Part shown: in pieces, positions 51,277 through 61,281 of the stretch
Layout of the letters: each line of letters begins with the position of its first letter
Numbering within the stretch: the first letter of the stretch is position 1
From: Maricaulis sp047308265
GTDB lineage: Bacteria > Pseudomonadota > Alphaproteobacteria > Caulobacterales > Maricaulaceae
DNA length: 64,000 nt
Direction of reading: 5' to 3'
NCBI RefSeq assembly: GCF_047308265.1
Contig: NZ_JBKQWY010000005.1
Span: forward strand, 186,001 to 250,000
Made by a program: the position numbers and the translations under genes
The notes under the pieces: model-generated
The model's database searches: none
What the model saw: only the letters and a program-made list of their open reading frames with translations
What the model was told of the DNA's origin: nothing

Positions 51277-52575
51277 ATGACGCATAACGCACTCAACTCT
51301 AACAGTTTTCCGGATTCCTCCGCGCTGGACCAACCCGTTCGGCCCTTGCGGGTTCTTGTCACGGGATACCGGTCGCATCCGCATGTTGGAGGCCAGGGCG
51401 TCTATATCCGCAATCTGACCCGGGCGCTTGCGGATCTGGGACATGAGGTCACGGTTGTTTCCGGCCCGCCCTATCCCGAACTGGATCCCGATATCGGGCT
51501 GGACACCCTGCCGTCGCTGGACCTGTTTGCCGAGACCAATGCCTTCCTGGCCCTGCGTCCCCGTCATCTGGGGTCCTGGGCCGATATGGCGGAATGGCTG
51601 AGCCATAATACCGGTGCCTTCGGCGAGCTCTACGCCTTCGGTGTCAGGCTGGAAGCCTATATCGCCCGTCATCATGGCCGGTTTGATGTCATCCACGACA
51701 ATCAAACCCTGGCCAGTCCCTTTGTCCGCATTGACCGGACACTGCCAGTCATCACCACGCTGCACCACCCGATCGAGATCGATCGCCGCTTCGCACTTGA
51801 GGCTGGTCAATCGCTCAAGGACCGCCTGTTCACGCGCCGCTGGTATCGTTTCGTGAAAATGCAGGCCCGCACAAGTCGGGCGCTGTCGCGTCACCTGGCC
51901 GTGTCAGCCGCCGCTCGCGATACCCATGCCGCATTGTATGGCACACGCCCCGAAACCATGCGGGTGGCGTTTAATGGCCTCGACCATCAGGTGTTTTACG
52001 CCGATCATCGCGTCGCCCGACGCCCTGGCCTGATCGCCACCACCGCCAGTGCCGATGCGCCCATCAAGGGTCTGGATGTTTTGATCAAGGCCTTTGCCGA
52101 GACCGCCCGAACCCATGACACCGCCCGCTTGCTGATCATTGGTCAATTGCGCGATGGACCCGCAAAGCGGGCCCTGCAATCCCTGGGCCTGGAAAACCGG
52201 GTGGAGACACGATCCAACCTGACCCGCGAAGACATCGCGACTCTCTATCGCGAAGCCTCCATCGTGGCCTGTCCGGCCCGGTTTGAAGGCTTTGGCTTTC
52301 CCGCTGCCGAGGCCATGGCCTGTGGTGCCGCTGTGGCGGCCAGCGATGGCGGTGCCCTGCCTGAAGTGGTGGGCGAGACCGGCCTCGTCTCTCCCGCTGG
52401 TGATGCCCCTGCCCTGGCAGCCAATCTCAACCGGCTTTTGCAGGATGATGAGTTACGCCGGCAATTGGGAGAGGCCGCGATTGCACGCGCCCGATCTGCA
52501 TTTCACTGGTCATCCCACGCCCGAACAGCCAGTCGGCTGTATGTTGAGGCCCTGGCCGAACGAGGAATTCACTGA
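51277..52575 (+). CDS. Family 4 glycosyltransferase
   Basis: This 432-residue GT-B enzyme has the N-terminal 'SHPHVGGQGVYIRNLTRALADLGHEVTVVSG', the mid 'VIHDNQTLA', and the C-terminal nucleotide-sugar site 'EASIVACPARFEGFGFPAAEAMACGAAVAASDGGALPEVV' (EX7E type). It shares its stop with the start of the methyltransferase (TGATG). With the methyltransferase and toroid protein it forms a compact cluster that probably builds a small glycolipid or glycosylated metabolite. Confidence 0.9.
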   Translation: MTHNALNSNSFPDSSALDQPVRPLRVLVTGYRSHPHVGGQGVYIRNLTRALADLGHEVTVVSGPPYPELDPDIGLDTLPSLDLFAETNAFLALRPRHLGSWADMAEWLSHNTGAFGELYAFGVRLEAYIARHHGRFDVIHDNQTLASPFVRIDRTLPVITTLHHPIEIDRRFALEAGQSLKDRLFTRRWYRFVKMQARTSRALSRHLAVSAAARDTHAALYGTRPETMRVAFNGLDHQVFYADHRVARRPGLIATTASADAPIKGLDVLIKAFAETARTHDTARLLIIGQLRDGPAKRALQSLGLENRVETRSNLTREDIATLYREASIVACPARFEGFGFPAAEAMACGAAVAASDGGALPEVVGETGLVSPAGDAPALAANLNRLLQDDELRRQLGEAAIARARSAFHWSSHARTASRLYVEALAERGIH

Positions 52576-53294
52576 TGCTCACCATCGAGATGGACAAGCT
52601 GGACCTGCAAGCGGGCATGCGCGTGCTGGATCTGGGCTGTGGCCGCGGCCGTCATCTGCACGCCCTGTACTGGCAGGAGACGCCTCTGGAAGTCGTCGGC
52701 GTGGATTTGTCCTGGGGCGAGGTCAAGGCATCGCTGGACGGGTTTTTCGAACTGCCGCCCCCCGAGCCACAGTCCGACACACGCTTTGCTGTTGTCTCGG
52801 CTGCAGACGCCGCCCGCCTGCCCTTCACGGACAACAGCTTTGACCGCGTGATCTGTTCGGAAGTCCTTGAACATGTGGATGACCCGGATGCTGTACTGGC
52901 CGAAATTGCCCGTATCCTGAAGCCGGATGGCCGGTTCGCCGCCTCTGTCCCGCGTTACTGGACCGAGAAAATCTGCTGGGACCTCTCGGTGGGCTATCAG
53001 AACACACCGGGCGGCCATGTGCGCATTTTCCGGAACCAGGACCTGCGTCACGCCGTCGAGAAACAGGGGTTCAGACGTACAGATCGCCATTGGGCGCATG
53101 GGCTGCATTCGCCCTATTGGTGGCTGCAATGTGCGGTCTGGGAACACCGGGACAGCCACCCCCTGGTCGCCGCCTATCGCCGGTTTCTGGAATGGGATCT
53201 GCTGCAAGCGCCCTGGATCACCCGGACACTGGAAAAGCTAATCAATCCGGCTCTGGGCAAAAGCGTCGTGATGTATTTCAACAAGGTGGCCTGA
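52575..53294 (+). CDS. Class I SAM-dependent methyltransferase (type 11)
   Basis: This 239-residue protein has motif I 'VLDLGCGRGRHLHAL' (17-31), the acidic 'VVGVDLSW', and 'FDRVICSEVLEHVDDPDAVLAEIARILKPDGRFAASVPRYWTEKICWD'. The C-terminal half ('HSPYWWLQCAVWE') is aromatic and may bind a lipid-like or planar substrate. It is translationally coupled to the glycosyltransferase and the toroid gene on either side. Confidence 0.88.
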   Translation: MLTIEMDKLDLQAGMRVLDLGCGRGRHLHALYWQETPLEVVGVDLSWGEVKASLDGFFELPPPEPQSDTRFAVVSAADAARLPFTDNSFDRVICSEVLEHVDDPDAVLAEIARILKPDGRFAASVPRYWTEKICWDLSVGYQNTPGGHVRIFRNQDLRHAVEKQGFRRTDRHWAHGLHSPYWWLQCAVWEHRDSHPLVAAYRRFLEWDLLQAPWITRTLEKLINPALGKSVVMYFNKVA

Positions 53295-53297
53295 TTG

Positions 53298-54389
53298 ATG
53301 ATCGCCCGCATCCAAAGCTGCGCCCGGCGCATCCAGGACCTGCAGGATACCGATGGCGCCATTTCCTGGGTGGATGGGGGCATCTGGGATGCGTGGAATC
53401 ACGGCGAAAGCACGATGGGGCTAGCGATCGCGGGGTCAGACAATGCAGCGTTTCGCGCGCTCGACTGCCTGATCGACCGGCAGGATGAGGATGGCGGGTT
53501 CACCGGGGATCTGGGTGCATCCGTGCCCATGGACGAGACCAATCGACACCTGGTGGCCAGCGCTCCGGACCAGGCCCGCGACACAAATTTCACCGGCTAT
53601 GTGGCCGTCACCACGCTGCGCAGTCTTCTGGCCCTCAAGGCCTTCGACCGATTGCCGCGATACTGGCCGATGATCGAACGGGCCATGACCTTTGTACTCG
53701 CCCATCAAACCCGCCATGGCGATATTGTCTGGCGGGCACGGGAGACGGGCGAAGCGCTCGACGATATCGACAGCCTGCGGGCCGGCAATGCCTCGCTCTA
53801 CAAGGCCCTGGAATGCGCGATCATCATGGGCGAGCAGATGGGACGGCCCACGGCACACTGGCAGATCGCCCGCCGCCGGATCGGCGCGACACTACGAGAA
53901 AATGATGCCCGCTTTGACCGGTTCGGCACAGACCGGCGCCGATATGCAATGGACTGGTATTATCCCGTTCTCACCGGTGTCCTGACACCCGATGCGGGCA
54001 AGGCCCGCCTATTTGCGCGTTGGAACAGTTTTGTGGAGGCCGGGCTGGGCTGTCGTTGCGTGTCGGACGAACCCTGGGTCACCGCAGCGGAAACGGCAGA
54101 GCTGGCGCTGGCCTGTCTGGCCGCCGGCAAGCCGGCCCAGGCCCGCACGCTGATAGAGGATATCAGCTCGCTCGCGGCGGATGATGGTGGCTTCTGGATG
54201 GGCTGGCAGTTTGCCGAAGGTGTGATCTGGCCACAGGAACGCCCCTCCTGGACGGCGGGTGCCCTGATCATGGCCATGGATGCCCTCGACCAGCTGTCAC
54301 CGGGGTCCACGCTCCTGGTTGAAAACTCCCTGCCGGAATGCGCTAGCGCGCACACCGCTGCAGAACTTCCAGCGTCCCGATACGATTGA
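53298..54389 (+). CDS. Alpha/alpha-toroid (prenyltransferase/terpene-cyclase-like) protein
   Basis: This 363-residue protein has repeated toroid units of the squalene-hopene cyclase/prenyltransferase-beta fold: 'IQDLQDTDGAISW', 'CLIDRQDEDGGFTGDLG', 'FVLAHQTRHGDIVW', 'AADDGGFWMGWQF'. It lacks an obvious DxDD or DxD catalytic motif, so it may be a non-catalytic or different enzyme of that fold. The ATG at 53298 is used, 3 nt after the previous stop. Its 3' end overlaps the convergent methyltransferase gene by 47 bp. Confidence 0.78.
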   Translation: MIARIQSCARRIQDLQDTDGAISWVDGGIWDAWNHGESTMGLAIAGSDNAAFRALDCLIDRQDEDGGFTGDLGASVPMDETNRHLVASAPDQARDTNFTGYVAVTTLRSLLALKAFDRLPRYWPMIERAMTFVLAHQTRHGDIVWRARETGEALDDIDSLRAGNASLYKALECAIIMGEQMGRPTAHWQIARRRIGATLRENDARFDRFGTDRRRYAMDWYYPVLTGVLTPDAGKARLFARWNSFVEAGLGCRCVSDEPWVTAAETAELALACLAAGKPAQARTLIEDISSLAADDGGFWMGWQFAEGVIWPQERPSWTAGALIMAMDALDQLSPGSTLLVENSLPECASAHTAAELPASRYD

Positions 54390-54951
54390 CCGGTTCAAAC
54401 AGACCGCTGTCGCGCGCCATGCACCAGATCTCGTAGGGCGGACGGCCACCATCGGCCGGATCGGGAAAGACATCGTGAATACACAGATACCCGCCCATCG
54501 CCACGCGTGACGCCCAGCCACGATAATCGGCCAGCGCCGCCGCCATGGAATGGCCTCCATCGATAAACACCAGGCCCAGCTCCGTCGACCAGTGCGGAGC
54601 AATCTGGGCCGATGTTCCGATCAGTGGGATGACACAATCCTCCAGACCGGCCCGAAACAGATTGCGTCGCAGGGTCGGCAGACTGTCCATGCGATCAATC
54701 TCGGCGTCGTAGAGCTCGGGATCGTGATAGGCTTCCCCGCGCTGATGCTCTTCCGACCCCCGGTGATGATCGAGCGTATAGAGGATCGTGCCGACCTGGC
54801 GTGCCGCCGGTCCAAGATACAGGGCCGACTTTCCGCAATACGTGCCGATTTCCAGAATGGGGCCCAGTGCGCCAGCCTGAGCAGTCAACGCGGCCAGGGC
54901 CTCGCCTTCTTCAGGGGCAAGAAAGCCTTTGACTTCATCGGGAGAGAGCAT
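54343..54951 (-). CDS. Class I SAM-dependent methyltransferase (type 24)
   Basis: This 202-residue protein shows 'ILEIGTYCGKSALYLGPAARQVGTILYTLDHHRGSEEHQRG' and 'LGLVFIDGGHSMAAALADYRGWASRVAMGGYLCIHDVFPDPADGG', the pattern of the type 24 family also found with cephalosporin hydroxylases and rhamnosyl O-methyltransferases. It may modify a sugar. It is transcribed after a lipoprotein gene (4-nt gap) and runs tail-to-tail into the toroid gene. Confidence 0.85.
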   Translation of the reverse strand: MLSPDEVKGFLAPEEGEALAALTAQAGALGPILEIGTYCGKSALYLGPAARQVGTILYTLDHHRGSEEHQRGEAYHDPELYDAEIDRMDSLPTLRRNLFRAGLEDCVIPLIGTSAQIAPHWSTELGLVFIDGGHSMAAALADYRGWASRVAMGGYLCIHDVFPDPADGGRPPYEIWCMARDSGLFEPVNRIGTLEVLQRCAR

Positions 54952-54955
54952 GCCT

Positions 54956-55666
54956 CTAGCCGACCCCGCCAAAGCGCAGATGGTGGCGTTGCCGCGAGAT
55001 CAGATCTGCCCGATCGCTCAGACGCTCCGCCTGCATCGACAAGGCCTGACGTTCATCTGCGAGACGGGTCAGCAAAGTCATGTCTGTATCCGCGTCGAAA
55101 TCATCCGACAAACGGTCAATCGTGCTGTCAAACAGCCCGAGCGCCCGGCGTGTATGCACAATGGTCTGTTCAACATCATCGAGCGCCCGGGTCAGGGCCG
55201 TGCGGTCAAGAGCCTGTTCGCTGCGCAGGAACGCATCCGCGGGAATTTCGACGGTCGCCGCCAGCGCGGTCGCATCTCGCAGATCCACGATCAGACGCGC
55301 GGCAGCCTCTTCGGGATGGTTGAGATCAAGACCGGCTGTGCGCACATAGGCGTCGACCGGGTCTTCGATGGGTTCGACCGCCGAATTGCCGCGGGTCAGA
55401 CGTCCCATCCAGCTGCCTGCCATATCCATGGCCTGGTCTACCCGGCTCCAGCCGCGTCGTGCATAGGTCATGGCGAGATTGTCAGCCGCGCGCTCAAGCG
55501 CACCGGATTCGCTCACGCGGGTCGCGGCCGCACTGTCCACTGCTGATGAAACAACAGAGATCGGTGCACTCGCACATCCCGCAAGACACGTCAGGAGACA
55601 AGCTCCGGCAAACAGCGAACGGATGACGCCCATCAGCACCCGATTCCCAAACAGAATTCCCAACAT
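54956..55666 (-). CDS. Helical lipoprotein of unknown function
   Basis: This protein has lipobox CLAGC, then a mostly helical mature region with a likely coiled coil ('LFDSTIDRLSDDFDADTDMTLLTRLADERQALSMQAERLSDRADLI'). Two starts are possible: the ATG at 55666 (236 residues) or at 55633 (225 residues), and the second gives a more typical lipoprotein signal. I recognise no family. It is the first gene ahead of the type 24 methyltransferase. Confidence 0.65.
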   Translation of the reverse strand: MLGILFGNRVLMGVIRSLFAGACLLTCLAGCASAPISVVSSAVDSAAATRVSESGALERAADNLAMTYARRGWSRVDQAMDMAGSWMGRLTRGNSAVEPIEDPVDAYVRTAGLDLNHPEEAAARLIVDLRDATALAATVEIPADAFLRSEQALDRTALTRALDDVEQTIVHTRRALGLFDSTIDRLSDDFDADTDMTLLTRLADERQALSMQAERLSDRADLISRQRHHLRFGGVG

Positions 55667-55834
55667 AAGATTTCGATCCGCCAGTTCACACCCGTAGCTT
55701 GGTTCAATTGAACCAATAACTGGTCAAACGCAGCAAAATTCAAAATCCAGCCCCTAATGATCACGTTATAGAAGCAATTTACATTAGGCTATGGTTTATT
55801 CTCTGAATGAAGCACTAAAAGAACGTGTTGCATT

Positions 55835-56800
55835 ATGGATATCGGTCACGCCCGTCGTTTGCTCTATCCGCCGACAAGGCCTTATGAAACCTATCGTCTA
55901 TCGGTGGGTGACGGGCATGAATTGTATGTCGAGGAATGCGGTCAACCCGATGGTTTGCCCGTGCTGGCGATCCATGGTGGGCCGGGCGGCGGATCATCCC
56001 CCGCGCTGAGGCGTTTCTTCGACCCGTCCCGCTATCGCATCATCCTGTTCGACCAGCGCGGTTGCGGACGATCGACACCCCATGGCAGCCTCACCGCCAA
56101 CACCACGCAACACCTGATCGATGATATCGAACGCATCCGGTCGCGCGCCGGGATTGATAAATGGCTTCTGTTTGGCGGCTCCTGGGGGGCCACACTGGCA
56201 CTGGCCTATGCCCAAGCTCATGTCGATGCCTGCCTTGGGCTCATACTGCGCGGCATTTTTCTGTGCACACAGAGTGAGCTGGACTGGTTCTACAAGAGCG
56301 GGGCCAACATCCTCTTCCCCGACGCCTGGTCCCGGTTTACCGATCCGCTCGCCCCGCAAGAGCGCGATGACATCATCAAGGCCTACTATGAGCGTCTTGC
56401 CGAGCCCGACATCATCCGGCGACGTCCGGATGCCATTGCCTGGGCGCGCTGGGAGAGTACTCTGATCTCACTGGCAGGCGATCCCGATGGCCCCATGCAC
56501 GATCCCGTGCGGGCGGATGGACTGGCCCGCCTGGAAACACACTACTTCGTCCACAAGGGGTTCCTGCCCCATGATGGCTGTCTGCTGGACGGTGTGGACC
56601 ACATTCGTCATCTACCGGCGACAATTGTCCAGGGGCGCTATGACGTTGTCACCCCCCCCAAAACGGCCTGGAGCCTCGCGCGGGCATGGCCCAAGGCGAA
56701 GCTCCAGATGATCGGTGATGCCGGCCATGCAGCCGGTGAACCGGGCGTGGTGGACGCGCTCGTGCGCGCCACCGACGCCTATGCGGATGTGCTGGCCTAG
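55835..56800 (+). CDS. pip: Prolyl aminopeptidase (proline iminopeptidase)
   Basis: This alpha/beta hydrolase removes N-terminal proline from peptides. The 321-residue product has the oxyanion motif 'HGGPGGGSSP' (48-57), 'LFDQRGCGRSTPHG', the nucleophile Ser116 in GGSWGAT, and the catalytic Asp and His in 'GRYDVVTP' and 'GDAGHAAGEP'. The length is standard for the family. Its TAG stop overlaps the stop of the convergent transporter gene (CTAG). Confidence 0.94.
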   Translation: MDIGHARRLLYPPTRPYETYRLSVGDGHELYVEECGQPDGLPVLAIHGGPGGGSSPALRRFFDPSRYRIILFDQRGCGRSTPHGSLTANTTQHLIDDIERIRSRAGIDKWLLFGGSWGATLALAYAQAHVDACLGLILRGIFLCTQSELDWFYKSGANILFPDAWSRFTDPLAPQERDDIIKAYYERLAEPDIIRRRPDAIAWARWESTLISLAGDPDGPMHDPVRADGLARLETHYFVHKGFLPHDGCLLDGVDHIRHLPATIVQGRYDVVTPPKTAWSLARAWPKAKLQMIGDAGHAAGEPGVVDALVRATDAYADVLA

Positions 56801-58146
56801 CCGCCGATACCCAGAAGGGCATTCAGTCGGCCGCCGAAGAAATTGCTGTCCAGACCCAGGATGAGGATCAGGCCCACGGCGATCGGCACGATGTAGCGGA
56901 TCATGATGTGGAAGAAGCCGAACATGGCGCCGGAGGCGTGGCTCAGCTCTTCGCGCATCAGGGATTTGGGAACCACCCAGCCGGCAAACACAGCGACCAG
57001 GAACCCGCCCAGCGGCAGCAGGATGGAGTTGGAGATCAGGTCGATGAAATTGGCCGCGAACTCCTGCGAGTACACCGCACCGGCACCGATCAGGAAGGCA
57101 AATCCACCAAACAGCAGCGCAGCCTGCATGCGGCCGAAATCACTGTGCTCCTCCACAAAGGCGACCGTGGCTTCCAGCAGCGAGATCGAGGAGGTCAGCG
57201 CCGCGATGAAGGCCAGGAAGAAGAAGGCGCCACCGATGATATTGCCGAACGGCATATCGACGAACACGTTCGGGATGGCTTCAAAGATCAGGTTGAAACC
57301 CACCGCCGGGTCCAGGCCGAAGGAAAACACGATCGGGAAGATCATCAGACCAGCGACCAGAGCCACCAGCGTATCCGCCGTACAGATGATCACGGATGAG
57401 GATGCGATATTGGCATCCTTGTTCAGATAGGAACCGTAAGTGACCATGATGGCGGAGGCCACGCCTACCGAGAAGAAGGCCTGGCCCAGAGCAGAGACGA
57501 ACACACCGCCATCGATCTGGGAGAAGTCCGGCTGGAAGAGGTAGGCAAAGGCCTGACCCGCCTCACCTGTGATCAGGGCGTAAACGGTCAGCGCGGCCAG
57601 CAGGATGAAGAATAGCGGCATCAGGATCGTGACGACCCGTTCAATACCCCCCTTCAGACCGCGTGAGACGACCAGCACCGTGATGAACATGAAGGCAAAG
57701 TGCCAGAACATGCTCCAGCTGTTGGAGCCCATGAACGGCATCTCGTCCTGTCCGAAACCACCGGCGAAACCGGCGGCAGAGAAGGCCATCACCTGACCGG
57801 CGATAACAGAATAGGTGGTCAGGATCAGGAAGCCGGCGATCATGCCGATCCAGCCGACAATCGACCAGTTTCCGGACTTGCCCGCCTCGCGCGCCATATT
57901 GCGTGTGGACGACACGGCGGATTTCTGCGCGTGGCGACCAATCGAAAGCTCGGCCATCAGAACCGGAAAGGCGATAAAGACCACACAGGCGATATAAACC
58001 AGCACAAAGGCCGACCCGCCATTGGCACCGGTACGGAAGGGGAAACCCCAGAGATTACCCAGACCCACAGCCGAACCAACTGCGGCCATGATGAATGCAA
58101 AACGCGAAGACCAGTGCGCGTGCGCACTGGGGGCTGAACCTGCCAT
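56797..58146 (-). CDS. Sodium-dependent transporter, NSS (SNF) family
   Basis: This 449-residue inner-membrane symporter has about 11 membrane segments, like bacterial LeuT relatives. The TM1 signature 'FIMAAVGSAVGLGNLWGFPFRTGANGGSAFVLVYI' carries the sodium- and substrate-binding unwound region. Substrates in this family are amino acids or osmolytes. The ATG at 58146 is the only sensible start. It lies between pip and rodA and is probably monocistronic. Confidence 0.93.
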   Translation of the reverse strand: MAGSAPSAHAHWSSRFAFIMAAVGSAVGLGNLWGFPFRTGANGGSAFVLVYIACVVFIAFPVLMAELSIGRHAQKSAVSSTRNMAREAGKSGNWSIVGWIGMIAGFLILTTYSVIAGQVMAFSAAGFAGGFGQDEMPFMGSNSWSMFWHFAFMFITVLVVSRGLKGGIERVVTILMPLFFILLAALTVYALITGEAGQAFAYLFQPDFSQIDGGVFVSALGQAFFSVGVASAIMVTYGSYLNKDANIASSSVIICTADTLVALVAGLMIFPIVFSFGLDPAVGFNLIFEAIPNVFVDMPFGNIIGGAFFFLAFIAALTSSISLLEATVAFVEEHSDFGRMQAALLFGGFAFLIGAGAVYSQEFAANFIDLISNSILLPLGGFLVAVFAGWVVPKSLMREELSHASGAMFGFFHIMIRYIVPIAVGLILILGLDSNFFGGRLNALLGIGG

Positions 58147-58253
58147 GATACTACCTCCCTTGGCCGGGAACCCCTCTCACCGGCCTAAAAATACTTGTGG
58201 CGCACCCTTCCCCAAGCTTGGCTTCGGGTCAAGCGCATGCCTACACGCGAGCG

Positions 58254-59396
58254 CTATCCCAAAAGCCCTGCACCCCGAGGTGGTTGCGCATTGCGGTGAA
58301 TGTGAGCACCGATGATCAGGCCGAAGCCGGCCTGCACGGCGAGCATCACGGTGCCGCCATAGGAAATGAGGGGCAAAGGCACGCCCACCACAGGAAGCAT
58401 GCCCATCACCATGCCGACATTGATCAGCACATAGAGCGCAAAGGTCGTGGCGACACCCATTGTGGTGAGACGCAGGAAGGTGGATTTGCAGCTGGTGGCA
58501 ATCGCCACACTATTGGCCAGGATCAGGGCATAGATCGCAAGCACAGCAATACCGCCGACAAAGCCAAACTCTTCGCCTAGCATGGTGAAGATGAAGTCGG
58601 TCTGTTTTTCCGGCAGGAAATCGAGCTGCGATTGGCTGCCTTCCATATATCCCTTGCCGGTCATGCCGCCCGAACCCAGGGCAATCTGTGACTGGATGGT
58701 GTGATATCCCGAGCCCAGGGGGTCGCTTTGAGGATTGAACATCGTGATGATGCGCTCGCGCTGATAATCCTTCAGGCCGAACTGATAGACGATCCAGGCC
58801 GCAGGCATGGCCAGTATCCCGGCCGGAGCAATAATCCACCAGCGCAGTCCGGCGAGAAAAACAATCACACCGCCTGTGGCACACAGAAGAATAGTAGTTC
58901 CCAAATCCGGTTGATTAAGGATCAGAGCGGCCGGTGCAGCGATCAGGGCTGCGGGCATCAACAAGCCGCCCAGAGACGAGACCTTATTGGTCGGCAGGTC
59001 GTGATAATAGCGGGCGAGCGCCAGCACTAGCGCCAGCTTCATGACCTCCGACGGCTGGATGCGAATGGGGCCAATGTCCAGCCAGCGCTGGGAATTGTTC
59101 ACCGTTTCGCCCATCACCTCGACCCCCACCAGCAAGAGGAGCGAACCCATATAGGCCAGATAGGCCACCCCCATCCAGAAGCGTGGTGGGAAGAGGGCTA
59201 CGACCATCATGCCGGCAAAACCGAGGCTGAGTCGCAGCGCATGGCGGATGGCCCAGGGGTCCCAGTCACCGCCGACCGAATAGAGCATGCCCACACCGAC
59301 CAGTCCGAGCAGAACCAGAAGCAGAACCAGGGCCCAGTTGATCTCAAGCAGTTTTCCCGGCAGGTCGCGCGGCACGCTTTCACGAAAAACAGCCAT
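58254..59396 (-). CDS. rodA: Peptidoglycan glycosyltransferase RodA
   Basis: This SEDS-family polymerase makes glycan strands for side-wall growth, paired with PBP2. The 380-residue product has about ten TM segments and the conserved 'NNSQRWLDIGPIRIQPSEVMKLALVLALARY', 'NQPDLGTTILLC' (the catalytic Asp lies in this family block) and 'PVVGVPLPLISYGGTVML'. The ATG at 59396 starts one base after the mrdA stop, so the two are coupled. It is the last gene of the mreB operon. Confidence 0.96.
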   Translation of the reverse strand: MAVFRESVPRDLPGKLLEINWALVLLLVLLGLVGVGMLYSVGGDWDPWAIRHALRLSLGFAGMMVVALFPPRFWMGVAYLAYMGSLLLLVGVEVMGETVNNSQRWLDIGPIRIQPSEVMKLALVLALARYYHDLPTNKVSSLGGLLMPAALIAAPAALILNQPDLGTTILLCATGGVIVFLAGLRWWIIAPAGILAMPAAWIVYQFGLKDYQRERIITMFNPQSDPLGSGYHTIQSQIALGSGGMTGKGYMEGSQSQLDFLPEKQTDFIFTMLGEEFGFVGGIAVLAIYALILANSVAIATSCKSTFLRLTTMGVATTFALYVLINVGMVMGMLPVVGVPLPLISYGGTVMLAVQAGFGLIIGAHIHRNAQPPRGAGLLG

Positions 59397-59397
59397 G

Positions 59398-61269
59398 TTA
59401 CACGTCCCGGCGTTGGGTTTGACGCTGGGCGAAGATACCGGGACGGCCTGAGGGGTCACGCATCACCGTGCGACGCAGGATGTCACGAGCCGGGCGCGTA
59501 GCTGCGCTGGATCCGCCACCATGCTCAACCACCACCACAACGGCGTATTTGGGATCGTGCGCGGGAGCATAACACATGAACAGTCCATGATCGCGCAGGC
59601 GCCAGGGCAGATCATCCTGATCGCGCACACCCGCCTCGCGTTCTTCACGCGTGATGGAATAAACCTGCGCCGTTCCGGTCTTGCCGGCCATGTCCACACC
59701 GTCCACGCCCAGCCCCTGCAGCGAATAACTCGTGCCGCCCGGCTCGTGCACCACCCCGCGCAGGCCATCACGCACACGGGCCAGAGCCTCTTCGTTCAGG
59801 CCGATATGCGGCGCAGGCGGCGCCATGGCATTCCGATAGAGCGTGGGCACGACCGCCCGGCCCGACGCCAGTCGTGAGGTCATCACCGCCAGCTGCAGGG
59901 GGGAGGTCAAAAGGAAGCCCTGTCCGATGCCCGTATTATAGGTGTCCCCGGTGGACCAGCCCTCATTGCGCCGCGAATACTTCCAGTCCGGATTGGGCAC
60001 CAGGCCGGATGCCACACCGGAAATGCCGATATCGTAGTTCTCGCCCAGCCCGAAACGCCGCGCCATCTCCTCGATGCGCTCAATACCCAGGCGCTGCGCG
60101 ACCTCGTAGAAATAGACGTCGCAAGAGGTCTTCACCGCCTCGTGAAGATTGACCGGGCCATGGCCTTCGCGCTTCCAGCAGTGGAAATCACGTCGTCCCA
60201 GCGTGGTCGACCCCCGGCAGGTGATCATTTCGTCCGGATCGATAACGCCATGCTCCAGGGCTGCTGCCGCGACCACACCCTTGAACGTCGAACCGGGCGG
60301 ATAAGTGCCTTGGATGGCCTTGTTGAATAGGGGCCGATGATCGTTATCGCGCAAGGCGGCATAATTGGCCGTGGAGATTCCACCGACAAACAGGTTGGGG
60401 TCAAAACCCGGTGTGGAGACCAGAGCGATCAATTCGCCGGTTTCAACGTCCATCACAACGGCGGCCGCGCTCTCCTCGCCCAGACGCTCGGTTGCGAAGC
60501 GCTGGATATCGGTATCCAGGGTCAGGACCACATCCTGTCCGCGCGTCGGCTCTGTGGACTGTTCGGGTAATTCCCGGATCGTTCGCCCGGACGCGTCTTT
60601 CTCGACCTTCAGTGCCCCGGCCCGCCCACGCAGCGTCGCTTCACTGGCAATTTCAACGCCGGACTTGCCGATCCGGAAACCGGGATGGATAAGCAGGCTC
60701 TCCGGACTGAGTGTGTCGTCTTCGATCTCACGGGCATTGGGCGGCTGGACATAGCCGATCACATGGGCAAAGGCGCGATCAAAGGGATATTCCCGCACCT
60801 CACCCAGACCCGGTTCGATACCAGGCAGATCGGGGGCCTTCAGATTAATGGCGGCGAAGCTCTCCCAGTCGAGATCATCAGCCACGGTAATCGCGCGATA
60901 AGCCGGATTATTCCGCGCTTCCCGCAGGACCCGCTCGCGGCGATAGTCCGACAGCGGCACGAAGTCCGCCAGCGCATCCAGCGCCTCTTCCACATTGAGG
61001 GTCTGTTCGGGCACCAGGAGGACCTGGTAGCTGTCGCGATTATCTGCAATAGCACGGCCGAACCGATCGAGGATCCGACCACGCGAAGGCGGCAAGACAT
61101 CAAGCCGGAAGCGATTGCCGTCTGAAGCCAGCTGGTAGCGTTCCGTTTCCAGAACCTGAAGCGAGTAAAGCCGCGCTCCGATCAGGGTGAAGCCCACCCC
61201 ACCCGCGCCGGCCAGCATAAATGCCCGGCGGTTGAATTTCAGATCCTGTTCCTGGCGGTCAGCGCGCAT
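59398..61269 (-). CDS. mrdA: Penicillin-binding protein 2
   Basis: PBP2 is the transpeptidase of the elongasome. The 623-residue product has a TM anchor (about 15-38), a dimerisation or pedestal domain, and the transpeptidase domain with the three motifs Ser327-Thr-Phe-Lys330 (GSTFKG), Ser382-Cys-Asp384 and Lys530-Thr-Gly532 (GKTGTAQ). It lies between mreD and rodA. Confidence 0.96.
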   Translation of the reverse strand: MRADRQEQDLKFNRRAFMLAGAGGVGFTLIGARLYSLQVLETERYQLASDGNRFRLDVLPPSRGRILDRFGRAIADNRDSYQVLLVPEQTLNVEEALDALADFVPLSDYRRERVLREARNNPAYRAITVADDLDWESFAAINLKAPDLPGIEPGLGEVREYPFDRAFAHVIGYVQPPNAREIEDDTLSPESLLIHPGFRIGKSGVEIASEATLRGRAGALKVEKDASGRTIRELPEQSTEPTRGQDVVLTLDTDIQRFATERLGEESAAAVVMDVETGELIALVSTPGFDPNLFVGGISTANYAALRDNDHRPLFNKAIQGTYPPGSTFKGVVAAAALEHGVIDPDEMITCRGSTTLGRRDFHCWKREGHGPVNLHEAVKTSCDVYFYEVAQRLGIERIEEMARRFGLGENYDIGISGVASGLVPNPDWKYSRRNEGWSTGDTYNTGIGQGFLLTSPLQLAVMTSRLASGRAVVPTLYRNAMAPPAPHIGLNEEALARVRDGLRGVVHEPGGTSYSLQGLGVDGVDMAGKTGTAQVYSITREEREAGVRDQDDLPWRLRDHGLFMCYAPAHDPKYAVVVVVEHGGGSSAATRPARDILRRTVMRDPSGRPGIFAQRQTQRRDV

Positions 61270-61281
61270 CTATCCTCGCTC

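Noticed and set aside
50100..51362. 420-codon frame overlapping the MFS gene on the same strand
   Set aside because: It is a frame-shifted copy of the transporter. The true frame shows 12 membrane segments.
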